A stretch of DNA of 64,000 nt from Tessaracoccus lacteus (GCF_029917005.1 NZ_CP123967.1:558001-622000), one strand, 5' to 3'; numbered from the stretch's first letter, positions 20,808 through 29,506 are shown. Translations and numbers: made by a program. The notes: generated by a model not told the origin, from the sequence alone.

Positions 20808-21884
20808 TCAGGCCTCCAGCCGGACGTCGAACTCGCGCACCTGGTATCCGGCAACCAGGTCGTGCCACAGGATCCGCGGCGCGGTCACGGCGACGGGTCG
20901 GCGCCGCAGGAGGGCGGTGAGCAGGACCTCGGTCTCCATCATCGCGAGGTGTTGCCCGGGGCAGCGGTGGGGTCCGGCGCCGAAGCTCAGCCCGGCCTCC
21001 CCGGCCGCCCGCTCGGCGTCGTCGGCGTTGGTGGCGCCCACGTCGATGTCGACCAGCGTCCCGGGGGCCAGCTCGCCGGCACCGTCGACGGTGACCGGTT
21101 CCCTGACCCGCCGGTACAGGTGCTCGACGACGGGCTCGTCGCGGATGATCGCGTACAGCAGCGCGAGCCTCCCGGCGCGGTCCGCTTCGTCGTAGCGCTC
21201 CCTGAGCGCAGGGTCGTCGAGCAGTCGCCATAGGGCCAACGCGATGAACTCGCGCGTCGTGACCATGCCGGCCGTCCCGTAGGTGACGCACTCGACGAGG
21301 ATGTCGGCGTCGGTGTAGCCGCGGTCGATCAGGTGGCTGACGACGTCTTCGCGCGGCGTCCGGCGTCGCGCCCGGACCGCGGGCGCGACGTCGGCGAGCT
21401 GGAACATCGCGATCGGGACCAGCCCGTTGAGCGCAGCCTGCGCCCACTGGCGTCGGGTGCGGCCGAGGTCGTCGCGGGTCATGTCGAGCGGTGGCTGCCG
21501 GAAGAAGGCCTCCAGCCGCCGCGACATCCCCGTCACAGACGACTCCGTCAGCCCGACGACCCGTCGGGTCACGTCGACGGCGTAGTGCAGCGCGAGCCGG
21601 TCCGCCCGGACGACAGCGCCCGCGGGGACGTCGTCGAGCCAGCGGGCGACGGCGTCGCGCATATGGCTCTCGTACCGTGCGCGCACGACGTCGCGCGTGA
21701 ACAGCCGCCCCAGCGCCCTGCGCTGGTCGTCGTGCGTGTCGCCGTCGGAGATGAGCACGGGATGGTGTCGCAGGAAGCCGCGCGGGATGTACTCGGCGGT
21801 GAAACCCGCCTGCGTCACAGGGCCGCGCAGTACCTGGCGGGCTGCCCTCATCGTGGTCGCCGTCCAGACGGAGGCGCCGGTCAT
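20808..21884 (-). CDS. Cytochrome P450 of the carotenoid cluster
   Basis: A heme monooxygenase of 358 residues. The heme-binding loop FGAGPHRCPGQHLA holds the Cys ligand, and the I-helix motif reads AGMVTT. The K-helix ExxR motif, nearly universal in P450s, appears as AIIR, with Ala in place of Glu. The ATG overlaps the crtI stop by 4 nt, so it is the last gene of the idi-crtE-crtB-crtI-P450 operon. By context it may hydroxylate the aromatic rings of isorenieratene, as P450s are thought to do in Brevibacterium. The N-terminus is short for a P450, so some of the first helices may be reduced. Confidence 0.88.
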   Translation of the reverse strand: MTGASVWTATTMRAARQVLRGPVTQAGFTAEYIPRGFLRHHPVLISDGDTHDDQRRALGRLFTRDVVRARYESHMRDAVARWLDDVPAGAVVRADRLALHYAVDVTRRVVGLTESSVTGMSRRLEAFFRQPPLDMTRDDLGRTRRQWAQAALNGLVPIAMFQLADVAPAVRARRRTPREDVVSHLIDRGYTDADILVECVTYGTAGMVTTREFIALALWRLLDDPALRERYDEADRAGRLALLYAIIRDEPVVEHLYRRVREPVTVDGAGELAPGTLVDIDVGATNADDAERAAGEAGLSFGAGPHRCPGQHLAMMETEVLLTALLRRRPVAVTAPRILWHDLVAGYQVREFDVRLEA

Positions 21885-23455
21885 GCTTGGACGCCCGTCG
21901 GCCGCGGCAGGGGCCCGGCGGTGCGGTCCCCGCGCAGGTGCTTGAGCACGAGCTCGGCGCTGATCAGGCACATCGGCACCCCGACGCCGGGGCTGGTCGT
22001 GCCGCCGGCGTAGAACAGGTTCTCCACGCGCTTCGACCGGTTCCCGGCCCGGAACATGGCGCTCTGGCTGAGGATATGGGCCGGGCCGAGCATGCCGCCC
22101 ATCCACGAGTTGTAGCTGTCCGCGAAGTCGCCTGGTCCGATCGTGTGACGCACGATGATGCGGTCGGCGAGGTCGTCGATCCCGGCCCAGGCCGCGATCC
22201 GCGCGATGGCGGCGTCGGCCGCGGCCTCGACGGCGGGGCTGCCGGTGCCGTCCGGGCCGCCGGAGCCGAGGGCAGGGTCGGCGGGCACGGGGACGAGGAC
22301 GAAGAGGTTCTCGTGCCCGGGAGGGGCGACGTCCGGGTCCGTCGCGCTCGGCCGGCACACGTACATCGACGCGGGATCCGGCACATGCGGCGAGCGACCG
22401 AAGATGGCGTCGAAGTTGGCTCCCCAGTCGCGGGAGAAGAACAGACTGTGGTGGGGCAGCTGGGGCAGCTGACCCTCGACGCCCAGCAGGACGAGCACCG
22501 CGCCAGGACCGCTGGTGCGCCGCCGCCACCAGGACTCCGGGTAGGAGCGGGCGGCTGGGTCGAGCAGGCGTGTCTCGGTGTGGTGCAGGTCGGCAGCGGA
22601 GACGACGACGTCCGTCGCGCTCCGGCGAGGTGCCCCGTCGGTGTCACGCCAGGTGACGGCCTGCGCCCGGTGCCGGCGTCCGCCCGTCATGGTCTCGATG
22701 TGCGTCACCTTGGCGCCGGTGGTGATCCGCGCCCCGGCCCCGACGGCCAGGTCGTGGAGCCGGTTGACGAGCTCGTGGAAGCCGCCCATGGGGTAGGCGA
22801 CACCGTCGCCGAGGTCGAGGGCGCTCATTAGGTGGTAGATCGCCGGCGCGTCGGCTGGGCTGGTGCCGAGGAATACCGCCGGGTAGCCGAGCGCCTGCCG
22901 GAGCACCGGGTCGGTGAAGCGCGCTGCGACGAAGGACTCCAGGCTGGTGCCGAGCAGCCGCGCCAGGCGAGGCGCCCGGCGCAGGATGTCGCCGTGCGTC
23001 AGCGTCGTCGGATCGGTGAACGGGTTGTAGAGGAAGTGGTCGGTGGCCAGCGCTGACGCCTCCCGGGCGGAGACGAGGTAGCGGCGCAGCTCTTCGGCCG
23101 AGCCGGGAGACCGCGCCTCGAAGGCCTCGAGCACCCGCTGCTCACCGAGCGGCACCGTGAACGGCTCGTCACCCCCGGGCTCGGGGAAGATGCGGTAGCC
23201 GGGGTCGAGGAGCCGCAGGTCGAGCTGCTCCTCGGTCGAGGTGCCCAGCAGCGCGAAGAAGCGGTCGAATACCTCGGGCATGAGGAACCAGGACGGGCCG
23301 GTGTCGAAGCGGAACCCGTCGCGGGTCAGCGAGCCGGCGCGGCCGCCGACCTCGTCGTTCCGCTCCAGCACCTCCACGTCGTGGCCCTCCGCGGCGAGCA
23401 GCGCGGCGGTGGCCAGGCCCGCGACCCCCGCCCCGATGACGACGGTGCGGGTCAT
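21881..23455 (-). CDS. crtI: Phytoene desaturase
   Basis: FAD-dependent desaturase that converts phytoene to lycopene. It begins with a Rossmann motif VVIGAGVAGLATAALLAAEG (residues 5-24), then VGGRAGSL and FDTGPSWFLMPEVFD. The C-terminal carotenoid-desaturase signature reads NLFYAGGTTSPGVGVPMCL. The ATG at 23455 overlaps the crtB stop (ATGA), although the frame continues upstream inside crtB. Length is 524 residues. Membrane-associated action on the C40 backbone is expected. Confidence 0.95.
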   Translation of the reverse strand: MTRTVVIGAGVAGLATAALLAAEGHDVEVLERNDEVGGRAGSLTRDGFRFDTGPSWFLMPEVFDRFFALLGTSTEEQLDLRLLDPGYRIFPEPGGDEPFTVPLGEQRVLEAFEARSPGSAEELRRYLVSAREASALATDHFLYNPFTDPTTLTHGDILRRAPRLARLLGTSLESFVAARFTDPVLRQALGYPAVFLGTSPADAPAIYHLMSALDLGDGVAYPMGGFHELVNRLHDLAVGAGARITTGAKVTHIETMTGGRRHRAQAVTWRDTDGAPRRSATDVVVSAADLHHTETRLLDPAARSYPESWWRRRTSGPGAVLVLLGVEGQLPQLPHHSLFFSRDWGANFDAIFGRSPHVPDPASMYVCRPSATDPDVAPPGHENLFVLVPVPADPALGSGGPDGTGSPAVEAAADAAIARIAAWAGIDDLADRIIVRHTIGPGDFADSYNSWMGGMLGPAHILSQSAMFRAGNRSKRVENLFYAGGTTSPGVGVPMCLISAELVLKHLRGDRTAGPLPRPTGVQA

Positions 23456-24336
23456 CGCCCGGGCTCCAGTCGGGTTCGGAGCCAGGCCCTCGCGGCGAGC
23501 CACGCCTTGAGTGGGCCGGGCACGCGGACGCGGGAGTGGTAGAGGCGCTCGACGCCGGCTGCCTCGACCCGGTCGGTCAGCGCCGCGAACAGGTAGGCGG
23601 CGGCGCGGACGGCCGCCCGCGCGTCGCGGGGCAGTGCGGGGATGACGGCGGCCGCGGTCGCCAGCTCGCCGCGGATCGTGGCGACCCACCGGTCGACGTC
23701 GGCCTGGGTCAGCCGCGGCGCGTCCGCGAGGTAGTTCCGGCCGAGGCGGCCGGTGTCGTCGGCGAGGTCGCGGAGGAAGTTGACGTTCTGGAAGGCGGCA
23801 CCGAGCGCGCTTGCGCCCTCATCCAACCGGCTGACCTGTTCGGGGCTGAGGTCCGAGGATCTGGTGAAGACCCGCAGGCACATCAGCCCGACGACCTCCG
23901 CGGAGCCGTGCACGTACTCGGCATGGGCGGCGTCGTCGTAGCCGACGCTCGCCCCCGCCGTGACGAGATCCGAGCGCATCGACGCGAAGAACGGGTCGAC
24001 GAGTGGCCAGTCGATCCCGCACTCGTGCGCCGTCGAGGCGAAGGCGTGCACCACGAGGTCGCTGCTGTAGCCCGTGAGCAGCGCGCTGCGCGTCTCGTCG
24101 ATCAGCCGGTCGAGGGCCGCGGCCTGTTGGGCGGGGTCGAGGTCGGCCTCCTCGGTCACCCCGTCGACCAGCTCGTCCGCGACCCGCACGAGCGCGTAGA
24201 TGTTGCGGATGTGACGACGGTGCCGGGCGCCGAGGAGCCGCGTCGCCAGAGTGAACGAGGTCGAGTAGCTGTCGATGACCTCCGCCGCGGCGCGTTCGGC
24301 CGTCTCCGTGTACCGCTGCAGTGCGCCGGCGCTCAT
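23452..24336 (-). CDS. crtB: Phytoene synthase
   Basis: Joins two GGPP molecules into phytoene. Both Asp-rich motifs are present: the first as VRVADELVD (about residues 52-60), the second as NFLRDLADD (about 183-191). The squalene/phytoene synthase signature YVHGSAEVVGLMCLRVF lies between them. The ATG at 24336 overlaps the crtE stop by 4 nt. Length of 294 residues is typical. Confidence 0.95.
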   Translation of the reverse strand: MSAGALQRYTETAERAAAEVIDSYSTSFTLATRLLGARHRRHIRNIYALVRVADELVDGVTEEADLDPAQQAAALDRLIDETRSALLTGYSSDLVVHAFASTAHECGIDWPLVDPFFASMRSDLVTAGASVGYDDAAHAEYVHGSAEVVGLMCLRVFTRSSDLSPEQVSRLDEGASALGAAFQNVNFLRDLADDTGRLGRNYLADAPRLTQADVDRWVATIRGELATAAAVIPALPRDARAAVRAAAYLFAALTDRVEAAGVERLYHSRVRVPGPLKAWLAARAWLRTRLEPGR

Positions 24337-25409
24337 GAGCGGCGGTCCCGGAGCTGCTCTGCCAGCGAGCGGATCAGGTCCGCCGCGCGCGGCGGGACCG
24401 GCCCGTCGCTCAACAAGGTGCCGACCTCGGTGTAACGCTCGTCCACGAGCTGCTCGACGAAGGCCCGCGCCCCGCACTCGGACAGCAGGTGCGAGGCCAG
24501 AGCGCCCTGGGCCGGAGACAGGTCAGGGTTCCCCAGCAGCGGCTCGAGGCGCTGCCAGGCGTCGGTGTGGCGGGCGAACGCGATGATCGCGGTCTGCTTT
24601 CCCTCACGGAGGTCGGAGTAGCGGTCCTTGCCGTGCTCGCGGGCTATCCCGAAGGTCGAGAGCAGGTCGTCCTGCAGCTGAAAGGCCAGGCCGAGCTGCC
24701 TGCCGATGGCGGCAAGGGTCTCCTCCGTGGCTGTGGAGGCCCCCGCCAGCGTCGCCGCGACGCGCAGCGGCAGCTCGAAGGTGTAGGTCGCCGTCTTCCG
24801 GAGCGTGGTGCTGAGCACCCGAGGCAGCGCGCCCGACAGGATCCCGTCACCCATCGACACGTCGGCGTACTCGCCGGCGACGGTCTCGGTGATGGTGAAG
24901 TCGATCAGGTCGAGGATCCTGGTCCGCTGTGCCACGGGCAGGTCGACGCGGGCGACGAGCTGGTGCATGCCCGCCAGGACCAGGTCACCCATCAGGATCG
25001 CCCCGCTCCGCGCCCAATGCCCAGCGGCCTCGGGGTCGACGCCCGGGGGCGCGTCGGCGAGGAGTGCTCCGACCAGGTTCGGGCGTCCGCGGCGTTGCAC
25101 GTCGCCGTCGATGACGTCGTCGTGGAGCAGGAACGCGAAGTGCAGCAGCTCGACGGCGGCCCCCAGGTCCAGGAGCTTCTCGTGCACGTCCGGATCCGGT
25201 ATGTCGGAGAGAGCGTCGTACATGTCGATCAGCAGCACCGGCCTGACGAGTTTGCCGCCGAAGGCGCATTCGTAGGCCAGGTCCCACAGGTGTCGGAAGT
25301 GGCGGTCATAGGCGCCGGCATGCCGCGAGCGGGCGTCGAAGAAGGCCTCGAGGCGCTCCCCGACGGCCTGTCTCGTCGTGAGCGCCTCTTCGCGGGCCAG
25401 GGCGCTCAC
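24333..25409 (-). CDS. crtE: Geranylgeranyl diphosphate synthase
   Basis: trans-Prenyltransferase that makes the C20 precursor. It shows GGKLVRPVL, the first Asp-rich motif HDDVIDGD with RRGRPN, the GDLVLAG helix, and the second motif LQDDLLSTFG. The GTG at 25409 overlaps the idi stop as GTGA, matching the 4-nt coupling of the whole operon. The open frame extends further into idi but without a better start. Length from this start is 358 residues. Confidence 0.94.
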   Translation of the reverse strand: MSALAREEALTTRQAVGERLEAFFDARSRHAGAYDRHFRHLWDLAYECAFGGKLVRPVLLIDMYDALSDIPDPDVHEKLLDLGAAVELLHFAFLLHDDVIDGDVQRRGRPNLVGALLADAPPGVDPEAAGHWARSGAILMGDLVLAGMHQLVARVDLPVAQRTRILDLIDFTITETVAGEYADVSMGDGILSGALPRVLSTTLRKTATYTFELPLRVAATLAGASTATEETLAAIGRQLGLAFQLQDDLLSTFGIAREHGKDRYSDLREGKQTAIIAFARHTDAWQRLEPLLGNPDLSPAQGALASHLLSECGARAFVEQLVDERYTEVGTLLSDGPVPPRAADLIRSLAEQLRDRRS

Positions 25410-25975
25410 GTCTCGGACCTCGGGAGCAGCGAACCACGGGTCACGAGAGGGGGAAGCTGCATCCGGAGCCATGGGCTGAAGGCGAAGCCCGCGGCGTCGA
25501 CGGCGGCCGCCAGGTCCACTGGGGCCACCCAGGCGATGTCCATCACCTCTGCCGGCTGGGGGGAGAGCGGCGAGGCGAGACGGGCCACGAACACCGGGCA
25601 GATCTCGTTCTCGACGATCCCTGTTGTGTCGACCGCGCGGTAGCGGAAGTCCGGCAGGGCAAGCCGGGGCTCCTCGACCCCGGCTCCTAGCTCCTCGCGG
25701 GCCCGTCGCGCCAAGGCATCGGTCAGGGACTCACCGGGTGCGGGATGGCCGCAGAAGCTGTTGGTCCAGACTCCCGGCCAGGTCCTCTTCGTCAGCGCCC
25801 TGCGGGTGACCAGCACTCTGCCCTGAGGATCAAGGAGGTAGCAGGAGAAGGCCAGATGCAAAGGCGTCGAGGTGTCGTGGACTTCGCTCTTGAGTGCGGT
25901 CCCGCTCGGCTGCCCGTCCTCGTGGAGGAGCACGACCACCTCATCGGTATCAGGGGGGGAACTGATCTTCTCCAT
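25406..25975 (-). CDS. idi: Isopentenyl-diphosphate delta-isomerase, type I
   Basis: Nudix-fold enzyme that interconverts IPP and DMAPP. The catalytic Cys lies in TNSFCGHP, the Nudix-like block is GESLTDALARRAREELG, and the second active-site stretch is ENEICPVFVA. It is the first gene of the idi-crtE-crtB-crtI-P450 operon. The ATG at 25975 has no ribosome binding site. A TAGGCT box ends 6 nt upstream, so the operon message is probably leaderless. It is divergent from a MarR regulator across a 60-bp gap. Confidence 0.95.
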   Translation of the reverse strand: MEKISSPPDTDEVVVLLHEDGQPSGTALKSEVHDTSTPLHLAFSCYLLDPQGRVLVTRRALTKRTWPGVWTNSFCGHPAPGESLTDALARRAREELGAGVEEPRLALPDFRYRAVDTTGIVENEICPVFVARLASPLSPQPAEVMDIAWVAPVDLAAAVDAAGFAFSPWLRMQLPPLVTRGSLLPRSET

Positions 25976-25981
25976 TTCACT

Positions 25982-26029
25982 AGCCTAGCTAGCTACAAGC
26001 TCAGGTTGATACTCCCCAAGTGGTAATTT
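25982..26029. promoter_or_regulatory. Divergent crt/marR promoter region
   Basis: The 60-bp gap between idi and marR holds two outward -10 boxes: TAGGCT for idi (25982-25987, minus) and TAATTT for marR (26024-26029, plus), each 6 nt from its start codon. A perfect 10-bp palindrome TAGCTAGCTA beside the idi box is a candidate MarR operator. Confidence 0.45.
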
Positions 26030-26035
26030 TCTCAC

Positions 26036-26578
26036 GTGGCCAGTCGATTCGAGATCTACCGTCTGGGCGTGAGTGACCCCAGCGGAGTGCTCGTTGACAG
26101 AACGCAGCTGACCGCCGACGACGTCGCCCAGGTCGATGAGGTGATGATCGCGCTCGTGGAGCTTCGCGCCGCCGAGACGCGGCTGGCGGAAGAGTCCAGC
26201 CGCTACATGAAGCTCGGATCCACCGATATGCAGGCCATTCATTTCCTGATCGCCGGCCGACACAGGGGCCAGGATGTGACGGCGGGTGCGGTCGCGGCCC
26301 ACCTCGAGATCTCGAGCGCGTCCACCACCAAGCTGCTCGACCGCCTTGAGCGGGCTGGGCACATCCATCGAGAGCCGCACCCGGCGGACAGGCGGTCCGT
26401 CGTGATCCGCCTTGCGGAGTCCACATACGCCTCGGCCATGGACACCGTCGGCCGGCAGCAGTCGCGTCGTGTCCACGCCGTCACGATGCTCACCCCCGAG
26501 GAGCGGGACGTCGTCGTCAGGTTCCTGCGGCAGATGGCCGCGGATCTCGCCGACTTCGACGGTTTCGGCGAAGGGTGA
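26036..26578 (+). CDS. MarR family regulator of the carotenoid cluster
   Basis: A winged-helix regulator of 180 residues. The core reads MQAIHFLIAGRHRGQDVTAGAVAAHLEISSASTTKLLDRLERAG (given here only as the span of residues 63-106), with the wing at HPADRRSVVIRL. It is divergent from idi-crtE-crtB-crtI and tail-to-tail with crtU, so it sits between the two halves of the cluster. In Corynebacterium glutamicum a divergent MarR-type protein (CrtR) represses the crt operon and responds to GGPP. A similar role is likely here. The GTG start is leaderless by position. Confidence 0.88.
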   Translation: MASRFEIYRLGVSDPSGVLVDRTQLTADDVAQVDEVMIALVELRAAETRLAEESSRYMKLGSTDMQAIHFLIAGRHRGQDVTAGAVAAHLEISSASTTKLLDRLERAGHIHREPHPADRRSVVIRLAESTYASAMDTVGRQQSRRVHAVTMLTPEERDVVVRFLRQMAADLADFDGFGEG

Positions 26579-28076
26579 GCAAGCCCCGCATGGGCACGGT
26601 CCACACGTCCTGACCGGCCACTCCCCACCGGCCAAGCAGGTGGTTGGCCGCCTCGAAGCCCGTCGTCGCGGCGCGTTCCATGAGGGCGACAGGTAGCCCC
26701 GTGCGTACCCAGTCACCCGCCAACACCAGGGACTCGAACGGCGTGGAGACGCTGGGCCGGCGCGACCACCCCGTCGGGGGCATGACGGCGCAGTCGTCGC
26801 GGAGCAGTACCTCAGTCGAGGTGGCGGTCAGTCGTTCCGTCTCCGGGTAGATCCGGTGAAGCTGGTCGACGAGGTCGGCGACCAGGGCATCGAGTGCGGC
26901 GGGGTCCTGCAGAACCTCTGGTGGGCAGGCGTAGGCGTGCAACTCCACCACCGAGCCGCCGTGCGCGGCCGCCCACCGCGCGGCGCCGTCCTCGAAGCGC
27001 TCCAGCACGGTCACGTTGTCGAGGGGGCCGTAGCCGCTGGTGCCGACGAAGGCCTCGCGTCCGGCATCGACGGGGCCATCGAGCCACAGCCGCACGACGA
27101 GGAACGGCGGTGCGTTGCCAGTGGCGGCGGCGTCGGCGCGCCAGGCCTCGAGGCCCGCGGGTTCGGGCGAGGCCGACAGGCCGGCGATCAGGTCCCTGGC
27201 GGAGCGTGGGTCCGCGGCCAGCACGACGGCATCGCAGTCGACAGCCTCGCCGCCCGCGATCCTCACGTGCGCGCCCTCGTCGGTCAGCTCGATCGCCTCT
27301 GCGGAGGTGGTGGTGCGGACGTCGGCGCCGAGGTCGACGAGCAGGCGGCCCAGCGGTGCCCACAGGGCGGTGTCGTAGTCGTCGTCGGGAACGTCGAACA
27401 GCAGCCCTTCGGCGGACCCGACGAAGTACGTGTGGAACATGGCGACCAGTTCGCCGGCCGCGAAGTCGTGCGGGTCGGCGAAGAAGGACCTCGCGAACAC
27501 CTCCAGCGCCAGGTCCCTGGCGCCGGGCGGGAAGCGCAGTCGGTCGAGGAACTCGGCCGCGGACTCACCCTCGTAGCGCAGGTACGTGTCGGGGAAGCCG
27601 ACGCGCAGCAGCTCGAGGGCGGCGCCCACGTCGACGCGCGAGAGCGAGCGGGCGGTGAACGCGTCGGAGCGGACCACGAAGCCGAGCAGGCTCCAGGGGG
27701 GAGTGCGGGGGATGCCAGCGAAGGAGTCGCGGGTCCCGTCCGGCCGCTGGAGGGGATAGTCGTCGACCGGTATGAGCCGGGCGAGAGCCGGGTCGGTGCG
27801 ACGCAGCAGCGAGCGCAGGTTGTAGTACTGACGGAAGAACGCGTGGAACCCGCGGCTCATGGTCCGGCCGTCGTCCAGGGGCCAGGCCGACACCCGGCCA
27901 CCCAGCCGGTCTCCCGACTCCAGCAGGGTGACGTGGATCCCGCGCTCCGCGAGCACCGTTGCGGCGGCCAGCCCGGCGATGCCGCCGCCGACGACGCACA
28001 CGTGGCGCTCGACCGTGCTGCGGTAGAGCCCCGCCGGGCCGGGGTGGCGGACGGCGCGCGGGTCGCGGCCCGGCAT
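26517..28076 (-). CDS. crtU: Beta-carotene desaturase/methyltransferase (isorenieratene synthase)
   Basis: FAD-dependent enzyme that turns beta-ionone rings into aromatic rings with methyl migration, giving isorenieratene. The Rossmann motif VCVVGGGIAGLAAATVLAERG starts near residue 26. The block MSRGFHAFFRQYYNLR, distinctive for CrtU compared with CrtI, follows. The C-terminus carries LVLAGDWVRTGLPVALMERA. The ATG at 28076 shares one base with the crtT stop (TGATG). Its 3' end overlaps the 3' end of marR by 62 bp in opposite orientation. Length is 519 residues. Confidence 0.9.
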   Translation of the reverse strand: MPGRDPRAVRHPGPAGLYRSTVERHVCVVGGGIAGLAAATVLAERGIHVTLLESGDRLGGRVSAWPLDDGRTMSRGFHAFFRQYYNLRSLLRRTDPALARLIPVDDYPLQRPDGTRDSFAGIPRTPPWSLLGFVVRSDAFTARSLSRVDVGAALELLRVGFPDTYLRYEGESAAEFLDRLRFPPGARDLALEVFARSFFADPHDFAAGELVAMFHTYFVGSAEGLLFDVPDDDYDTALWAPLGRLLVDLGADVRTTTSAEAIELTDEGAHVRIAGGEAVDCDAVVLAADPRSARDLIAGLSASPEPAGLEAWRADAAATGNAPPFLVVRLWLDGPVDAGREAFVGTSGYGPLDNVTVLERFEDGAARWAAAHGGSVVELHAYACPPEVLQDPAALDALVADLVDQLHRIYPETERLTATSTEVLLRDDCAVMPPTGWSRRPSVSTPFESLVLAGDWVRTGLPVALMERAATTGFEAANHLLGRWGVAGQDVWTVPMRGLLTLRRNRRSRRDPRPSAAGT

Positions 28077-28789
28077 CACGGACGCACCGCCGCGAACGTG
28101 TGCAGGATGCCGCGCTGCCAGCCGCTGACGGTGCGGGTACGGACGTCGCGGAAGCCCGCGTCGGCGATGCGGTCCATGAACGCGGCGGGGGAGTCGAACC
28201 GTCGGGCGCTGCGCCACAGGTAGCGGTAGAGGTCAGGGTCGCGGTCGACCACCGAGCCCAGGGGGATGATGATCGACCAGGAGACGAGCGTCCAGCGCCG
28301 GTCAGCACCGGGGGAGCCTGCGACCGAGTACTCCTGTGTGATGAGGTGCCCGCCTGGTTTCAGCAGGCGCGCCACCTCGGCGAGCGCCCCGTCGCGCCCG
28401 GCCTCGGGGATGTTGCGGAACAGGTAGCTGGCGAACACGGCGTCCCAGCTGCCCTCGCCAAGTCGGGCGGTGTCCAGGTTTCCGACGCGGCCCTGTTCGA
28501 AGCTGACACCCGGAGGCCAGGTGTGCCGAGCAGCCTGGGCGAGCATGCCCCTGGACAGGTCGATGCCGTGGACGGTAGCCCCGGCGGGGAGGGCGTCGAC
28601 CAGGGCCCGTGTCGAGGCTCCGGATCCGCAGGCGAGGTCCAGCACCCGTGGAGCGTCGACGTCGTGCAGCCGAGAGGCGAGTTCGGCGGCGGCGGAGCGC
28701 AGGTGTCGGTGGTAGCCGGGGTTGAGCGAGACCAGCAGGTCGTAGTGGTCGGCGCCATGGTCGAACCGTGCGCGCAGGTCATGCATCAT
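28076..28789 (-). CDS. crtT: SAM-dependent methyltransferase (CrtT-like)
   Basis: Class I methyltransferase of 237 residues. Motif I is VLDLACGSGASTRAL (about 49-63), the acidic end of strand 2 is VHGID, and FRNIPEAGRDGALAEVARLLKPGG is typical of the UbiE/CrtT-like group. It lies between crtYd and crtU with overlaps on both sides. Streptomyces carotenoid clusters also contain a crtT methyltransferase next to crtU whose chemical role is not settled, so the symbol is by context. Confidence 0.78.
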   Translation of the reverse strand: MMHDLRARFDHGADHYDLLVSLNPGYHRHLRSAAAELASRLHDVDAPRVLDLACGSGASTRALVDALPAGATVHGIDLSRGMLAQAARHTWPPGVSFEQGRVGNLDTARLGEGSWDAVFASYLFRNIPEAGRDGALAEVARLLKPGGHLITQEYSVAGSPGADRRWTLVSWSIIIPLGSVVDRDPDLYRYLWRSARRFDSPAAFMDRIADAGFRDVRTRTVSGWQRGILHTFAAVRP

Positions 28790-29099
28790 CTCGAGCCTCC
28801 TTGCTGCCGAGTCGCAGCCATCCGAGCATCGTGCCCGTCACCATCGCGAAACCGAACCCGAAGTCCTCGATGGGGATGTCCCATGGGAACCGGATGCCGG
28901 AGAACTGGGTGGGGGAGTAGAGGACAATCGGGTCGCTCAGCTTGGTGAGCCACCCGTCGACCAGACACTGGAAGAAGAACACGATCGCCATGGCGGCCCA
29001 GTACTGGGCCGAACGGAAGATGCCGGTGCGTAACCAGGCGAGCTCCAGCGCGATCACCACCACTACGGCGACGACCGTGAGGACTGTGTACTCAGGCAT
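28779..29099 (-). CDS. crtYd: Lycopene cyclase subunit CrtYd
   Basis: Small membrane subunit (106 residues) of the heterodimeric lycopene cyclase of actinobacteria. It has about three membrane helices and the family motif PWDIPIEDFGFGFAMVTG near residues 72-89. It overlaps crtYc by 8 nt upstream and crtT by 11 nt downstream. With crtYc it should close both lycopene ends to beta rings, the substrate form needed by CrtU. Confidence 0.9.
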   Translation of the reverse strand: MPEYTVLTVVAVVVVIALELAWLRTGIFRSAQYWAAMAIVFFFQCLVDGWLTKLSDPIVLYSPTQFSGIRFPWDIPIEDFGFGFAMVTGTMLGWLRLGSKEARDDA

Positions 29100-29475
29100 C
29101 GGCCTTCTCCTCCTGTTCGCGGACGATTCCGTCGGGCCAGCGCCACCGCAGCCGGCCCGTGGATCGGATCAGCGCCGCGACGCGCCCCACGGCCTCGTAG
29201 GTCAGCAGCCCGCACAGCGGGATGACGAGGAAGAAGACGAGCTCCTCCAGCGGCATCACGCCCAGCATGATCCCCGTCGTGAAGCGGTCGGAGTAGCTCC
29301 AGTGCCCGCGCAGGATGCCGACGACATCCCAGACGATGAACACCACCAGCATCGGGGCCATAGCCAGCGCCAGCCGACGAGGGGAGCGGTAGACCCGCGC
29401 GCCGAGCACGAACTCCAGTGGCAGTGTGATCAGCACACACGCGCCCATGAGGATCAGGTACTGCCAGCCGTCCAC
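29092..29475 (-). CDS. crtYc: Lycopene cyclase subunit CrtYc
   Basis: Partner subunit of 127 residues with three membrane helices. The cyclase-domain motif at about residues 77-90 includes the segment ending PLEELVFFLVIPLCGLL. The GTG at 29475 follows GGAGGAGGTC, a strong ribosome binding site. Longer frames upstream run into the repeat array and are not coding. It is the first gene of the crtYc-crtYd-crtT-crtU unit, so the cluster has two operons on the same strand with marR between. Confidence 0.9.
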   Translation of the reverse strand: MDGWQYLILMGACVLITLPLEFVLGARVYRSPRRLALAMAPMLVVFIVWDVVGILRGHWSYSDRFTTGIMLGVMPLEELVFFLVIPLCGLLTYEAVGRVAALIRSTGRLRWRWPDGIVREQEEKADA

Positions 29476-29500
29476 CCCGACCTCCTCCGTAGTCAGCAGC

Positions 29501-29506
29501 ACATTA
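29501..29506 (-). promoter_or_regulatory. -10 box of crtYc operon
   Basis: TAATGT on the minus strand lies 25 nt before the crtYc GTG, with a GTCGAC -35-like hexamer about 17 bp upstream. Unlike idi this transcript would have a leader and a ribosome binding site. Confidence 0.35.
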
